Source of the DNA: Bacillota bacterium
Lineage (GTDB): Bacteria; Bacillota; Dethiobacteria; Dethiobacterales; Dethiobacteraceae
Length of the DNA stretch: 8,984 bases
Assembly (NCBI GenBank): GCA_012841735.1
Contig: DUUE01000218.1
Span: forward strand, 1-8,984
Direction: 5' to 3'
Part shown: positions 6,338 through 8,984 of the stretch, one piece after another
Layout: every line of letters starts with the position of its first letter
Position numbering within the stretch: position 1 is the stretch's first letter
The notes under the pieces: model-generated
Told to the model about the DNA's origin: nothing
The model's input: the letters and a program-made list of their open reading frames with translations, nothing else
Database searches by the model: none
Translations under genes and position numbers: made by a program

Positions 6338-7188
6338 GCAGAGGACTGGAAGCGCTCATTCCGGCAGCGGCAGAAAGCGATTCGGAGGTAAAGGAAATCG
6401 ACATCTCACTGATCCAGGCCAACCCCTATCAGCCACGGGCCAATTTTGACCCTGACAGATTACAGGAACTGGCGGACTCAATCAGAGAACACGGCATTGT
6501 TCAAGCCCTGGTGGTTTCTCCCAATGAAGAAGGTTATACTCTTGTTGCCGGTGAAAGGCGTTTTCGCGCCGCTCAATTAGCCGGACTTAGCAAGGTGCCG
6601 GCCATAGTGCGCGATTACGATCAGAGCGAAATGCTGGAAATTGCTCTGATTGAAAACCTCCAGCGTGAAGACTTGAATCCGGTGGAAGAGGCAATGGCTT
6701 ACCGCCGCTTAATAGACGAGTTTGGCTTTACCCAGGAGAAACTGGCCAACCGCATTGGCAAAAGCCGTTCGGCTGTGGCTAACACCTTAAGGTTGCTTAT
6801 GCTTCCTGATTCGATTAAAGAAGCCCTCTGCAAAGGAGCGATCACCGCCGGACAGGTTAGGCCTCTTCTAGGTATAACGGACCAAGAGCTTCAACAGGAA
6901 TTGGGCGAAATCATTATGGAGAAGGGGCTGACGGCCCGCGAGGCGGAGAGGCTGGTTGCCGGATACCAGAAGAAAAGCATTTCCCAAAAAGAGGTTAAGA
7001 AGAAAGTAAAAATTATGCCGGCCACCGATCCGGTGACAGAAGAAGTGGTGGTGCTGCTGCAGCGCCATCTTGGAACAAGGGTAAAGATTAAACATGGCGA
7101 AAAGAATAGTTGCATTGAAATCTATTTTTATGGCGAGGAAGACCTGGAGCGCCTTGTGGCTCTATTACTGCCGGAAGGATTGAATTAA
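6313..7188 (+). CDS. parB: Chromosome-partitioning protein ParB (Spo0J)
   Basis: ParB binds parS, loads as a CTP-gated sliding clamp, recruits condensin and stimulates ParA. The 291 residues show the expected layout. The N-terminal KRRLGRGLEALIP (5-17) is the ParA-stimulating peptide. NPYQPR (37-42), GERRFRAA (80-87) and ENLQRED (114-120) form the CTP-binding domain. A helix-turn-helix spans about 140-162, and a C-terminal dimerisation domain runs from about 238. Specificity positions Arg152, Thr158 and Gly180 are ParB-type, unlike those in the neighbouring Noc. After Gly180 the usual HARALL reads QVRPLL. ATG at 6313 lies inside parA with GAAGGAGG (6298-6305) 7 bases upstream. A parS site lies 2 bases after the stop. 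Confidence 0.97.
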   Translation: MASEKRRLGRGLEALIPAAAESDSEVKEIDISLIQANPYQPRANFDPDRLQELADSIREHGIVQALVVSPNEEGYTLVAGERRFRAAQLAGLSKVPAIVRDYDQSEMLEIALIENLQREDLNPVEEAMAYRRLIDEFGFTQEKLANRIGKSRSAVANTLRLLMLPDSIKEALCKGAITAGQVRPLLGITDQELQQELGEIIMEKGLTAREAERLVAGYQKKSISQKEVKKKVKIMPATDPVTEEVVVLLQRHLGTRVKIKHGEKNSCIEIYFYGEEDLERLVALLLPEGLN

Positions 7189-7190
7189 AA

Positions 7191-7206
7191 TGTTTCACGT
7201 GAAACA
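7191..7206. promoter_or_regulatory. parS: parS centromere site
   Basis: TGTTTCACGTGAAACA is an exact match to the bacterial parS consensus and a perfect 16-bp palindrome. It lies 2 bases after the parB stop. ParB encoded next door is expected to nucleate here. In many Firmicutes parS sites cluster around the origin, and often one lies in or near parB. I found no second exact copy in this window. Confidence 0.97.
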
Positions 7207-7248
7207 CAGAGTCAAATATGTTAAAGCTGATAAAACTTTTTTCCCATA

Positions 7249-7276
7249 AAAGGATTATTAATCTTTTAAGGCGAAC
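7249..7276 (+). promoter_or_regulatory. Candidate sigma-H-type promoter upstream of the DUF4446 gene
   Basis: AAAGGATTA (7249-7257) fits the B. subtilis sigma-H -35 consensus RNAGGAWWW at every position. After 12 bases, GGCGAAC (7270-7276) fits the -10 consensus RNNGAAT except for the last base. The spacing is within the known range. It sits 50 bases before the DUF4446 start. The region is AT-rich, so chance matches are possible, and no comparably good sigma-A promoter was seen here. Confidence 0.4.
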
Positions 7277-7292
7277 TTAATATTGTTAAGTT
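7274..7292. repeat. Inverted repeat upstream of the DUF4446 gene
   Basis: AACTTAA (7274-7280) and TTAAGTT (7286-7292) form a perfect 7-bp inverted repeat around TATTG. It overlaps the -10 of the sigma-H-like candidate, so it could be an operator. It is too AT-rich, and followed by too short a T run, to be a convincing terminator. Confidence 0.45.
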
Positions 7293-7326
7293 TTCTTAAT
7301 GTTTGTAGCCGGGCGGAGGTAAAAAG

Positions 7327-7842
7327 ATGATGTGGTGGGGGCAAGTCCAAACTTGGATTGAACTTTATTCCAGTGAAATAATCCTGGCCGTAGCGCTTGT
7401 GTCAGTGTTTTTTTTCATTGCGGCGGTATTGTTTTTAGCTTCGGCATCATTGTTGCGAAAGAAATATCGTAAATTAATGATGCAGCGCGACGGTCTCAAT
7501 CTGGAAGAGCTGCTGAATCACTATGGAGACCTGATTACGGCGAACCGAGAGCAAGGCAAACAGTTGGAATTGCGGTTAGTTAATGTTGAAAAGCAATTAG
7601 TCAATACGATAGCCGGCGTCAGCCTGATCCGATTTAACGCTTTTCAAGAAACAGGCAGCGATCTTAGTTTTTCGCTGGCACTATTGGATCGACAGCAAAA
7701 CGGGGTGATCGTTACCAGCATCTTTGGGCGGGAAGAAAGTCGTTGTTACGGGAAACCGGTAAAGAATGGCGTTTCCCCATATTCACTCAGCGCAGAAGAA
7801 ATCAGGGCTTTAGATGAGGCTAAAAAAATGATTGGCTGTTGA
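7327..7842 (+). CDS. DUF4446 family membrane-anchored protein
   Basis: This 171-residue protein matches, from memory, the DUF4446 family found beside parB in many Clostridia; its function is not known. A single transmembrane helix spans about 18-40, followed by basic residues (RKKYRK, 44-49), which points to the rest being in the cytoplasm. A probable coiled coil covers about 55-93. The conserved core has LIRFNAFQETGSDLSFSLALLD (100-121) and GREESRCYGKPVKNG (134-148), both strongly family-typical. ATG at 7327 has GGAGG (7315-7319) 7 bases upstream; ATG at 7330 is also possible. The gene lies after parS and 52 bases before an M23 peptidase gene, with which it is probably co-transcribed. A function in envelope or chromosome positioning is only a guess. 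Confidence 0.85.
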   Translation: MMWWGQVQTWIELYSSEIILAVALVSVFFFIAAVLFLASASLLRKKYRKLMMQRDGLNLEELLNHYGDLITANREQGKQLELRLVNVEKQLVNTIAGVSLIRFNAFQETGSDLSFSLALLDRQQNGVIVTSIFGREESRCYGKPVKNGVSPYSLSAEEIRALDEAKKMIGC

Positions 7843-7856
7843 AGCCTGGAGGCTTC
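7841..7856 (+). other. Short hairpin overlapping the DUF4446 stop codon
   Basis: GAAGCC (7841-7846) and GGCTTC (7851-7856) form a perfect 6-bp stem with a TGGA tetraloop, and the stem begins within the TGA stop. The following TCCCTATCTTTT is not a proper U tract, so this is at most an attenuator or mRNA-stability hairpin between the two genes. Confidence 0.4.
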
Positions 7857-7894
7857 TCCCTATCTTTTGAGTGCCAGCCGGATGGAGTGTCATG

Positions 7895-8848
7895 ATGAAA
7901 AAAAGAGCGAGATGTTTTACGATTATGATTGTCCCTCATTCCGAAGAGGCGACATATAGCTTGCGCCTTCCCCTCTGGGTTGGTCAAATGCTGGCGGCGA
8001 TATTCGTTATAGGCTTGACCGGGATTTGTATTTTATTCTACGTTTACCGTAATGTTGCGCAGGAGGCCAGAGAAGCACGGATTCTACGCCAGATAAACCA
8101 GGTCCAGCAAGAAGAAATTAATGCATTTGCCTATGAGACTCAGAAATTATTGGAGCAGATGGCCCAAATCGAAGATTTGGCCGAACTGGTTGCCGACAAA
8201 CTGGGGCTGGATCCGGATGAACTGGAAAATGAGGATGAATCTGAAGATGGTGCGAGCAGCGAGAGCAGCAGCACAGAAGTATCTTCGCACGTGGAGCTCA
8301 ATGAAGGAACACGTTATTATGCAAGCCGTTCTGCTGAAGGCCGGGTGGTAGACCGGGCAGCGTCTAACATCGCTACCTTACAGCGCCTTTTACCGGAGCA
8401 GAGTGAATCGCTTGAATTATTGAGCAGCGAAGTGGAAGAATCCTTGCGCCGCTGGGCGGCAACGCCATCAATCTGGCCGGCCTGGGGGACCTTGACCTCT
8501 CCCTTTGGGATGCGGCGGTCTCCGTTTAACCGGAATGTGATGGAATTTCACGACGGCATCGATATTGCCGCAAGTTACGGCTCTCCAATTTACGCCACTG
8601 CCGACGGTTGGGTTACATCAGCCTCCTACCGCCGGGGCTGGGGAAATTTATTGATCATCAGCCACGGTTATGGCTATACAACCTATTATGCCCACTTATC
8701 CGGCTTTGCCGTATCTGCCGGTGAGTGGGTAGAGCGCGGCGATATCATCGCCTATATGGGGCGCAGCGGCAATGCCACGGGAACGCACTTGCATTACGAG
8801 GTTCGGGTAAACGGTACTCCTGTCAATCCAATGAATTATATTCAATAG
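7895..8848 (+). CDS. Membrane-anchored M23 family metallopeptidase (LytM domain)
   Basis: This is a probable peptidoglycan endopeptidase of 317 residues. A short cytoplasmic N-terminus is followed by a transmembrane helix (about 26-49), a coiled coil (about 54-100), an acidic and Ser-rich linker (about 107-132, containing EDESEDGASSESSS), a spacer, and a C-terminal M23 domain (about 195-317). The zinc-site residues are present: His219 and Asp223 in HDGID, and His300 in HLH (298-300). YYAHLS with His267 is also conserved, so the enzyme should be active and faces outside the membrane. ATG at 7895 has GGAG (7884-7887) 7 bases upstream; ATG at 7892 and GTG at 7871 are in-frame alternatives. Coiled coil plus M23 resembles envelope hydrolases controlled by partner proteins. 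Substrate and timing cannot be read from the sequence. Confidence 0.92.
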   Translation: MKKRARCFTIMIVPHSEEATYSLRLPLWVGQMLAAIFVIGLTGICILFYVYRNVAQEAREARILRQINQVQQEEINAFAYETQKLLEQMAQIEDLAELVADKLGLDPDELENEDESEDGASSESSSTEVSSHVELNEGTRYYASRSAEGRVVDRAASNIATLQRLLPEQSESLELLSSEVEESLRRWAATPSIWPAWGTLTSPFGMRRSPFNRNVMEFHDGIDIAASYGSPIYATADGWVTSASYRRGWGNLLIISHGYGYTTYYAHLSGFAVSAGEWVERGDIIAYMGRSGNATGTHLHYEVRVNGTPVNPMNYIQ

Positions 8849-8984
8849 TATTTGTAACAGAGCCATTTGCGTTGTAACAAAAATCATTTAAACGAAACAA
8901 GATATTTCTTAACTCTGCTGAAGCAGCAGCAAATAAGAACGGGTCTTTAACGTTAAATCGACCATAGACCTTACAAGTATTACC
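8849..8984. other. Non-coding tail with short repeats
   Basis: No gene is seen. The stretch holds TTGTAACA twice (8852-8859 and 8872-8879, offset 20 bases), a 6-bp dyad CTGCTG/CAGCAG (8915-8920 and 8924-8929) around AAG, and the 12-bp palindrome TTTAACGTTAAA (8946-8957) flanked by GGTCT (8942-8946) and AGACC (8966-8970). None has a terminator-type T run. It may be the control region of the next gene outside the window. Confidence 0.5.

Noticed and set aside
8121..8351. Plus-strand 76-residue frame inside the M23 gene
   Set aside because: It is the shifted reading of the coiled-coil and linker region, giving Trp/Met/Asn-rich nonsense; the M23 frame is intact.

Overview
The window is the origin-proximal housekeeping cluster of a spore-former-type Firmicute, most likely a member of the Clostridia related to the Peptococcaceae/Syntrophomonas/Moorella side. 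This is inferred from gene order (rpmH-rnpA-yidD-yidC-jag-mnmE-rsmG-noc-parA-parB), from a Noc paralogue lying beside ParA/ParB, and from a DUF4446 gene plus an M23 peptidase just after parB. Base composition is moderate, not strongly AT-rich. All genes lie on the + strand. No rRNA, tRNA, CRISPR array, insertion sequence or phage gene is visible.

Layout. Positions 1-252 are non-coding: a cluster of inverted repeats, then a good sigma-A-type promoter for rpmH. Positions 253-2323 hold a tight operon: ribosomal protein L34, RNase P protein, YidD, the YidC/SpoIIIJ membrane insertase and the RNA-binding protein Jag/KhpB. A clear intrinsic terminator (2337-2364) closes it. Positions 2445-4564 hold mnmE and rsmG, separated by only 17 bases. 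The mnmG gene that usually sits between them is absent. Positions 4639-7188 hold the chromosome-organisation block: noc, then parA (soj) and parB (spo0J) overlapping by 25 bases. An exact 16-bp parS palindrome follows parB by 2 bases. Positions 7207-7326 are a regulatory gap with a sigma-H-like promoter candidate and an inverted repeat. Next come a membrane-anchored DUF4446 protein (7327-7842) and a membrane-anchored M23 (LytM) metallopeptidase (7895-8848). The last 136 bases are non-coding, with several short repeats.

How the genes work together. The first operon joins translation and RNA processing (L34, RnpA) to membrane protein insertion (YidD, YidC, Jag). MnmE and RsmG modify tRNA and 16S rRNA. 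ParA, ParB and parS segregate the origin, and Noc is expected to keep division away from the nucleoid by binding a different DNA site. The final two genes join a poorly understood membrane protein to a cell-wall hydrolase; their placement suggests an envelope or sporulation-linked role, which is inference.

I see no wholly new system. The points most worth a second look are the missing mnmG, the sigma-H-like signal ahead of the DUF4446-M23 pair, the conserved-looking but uncharacterised pair itself, and the absence of an obvious oriC (DnaA-box cluster) in the part of the rpmH upstream region that is visible.
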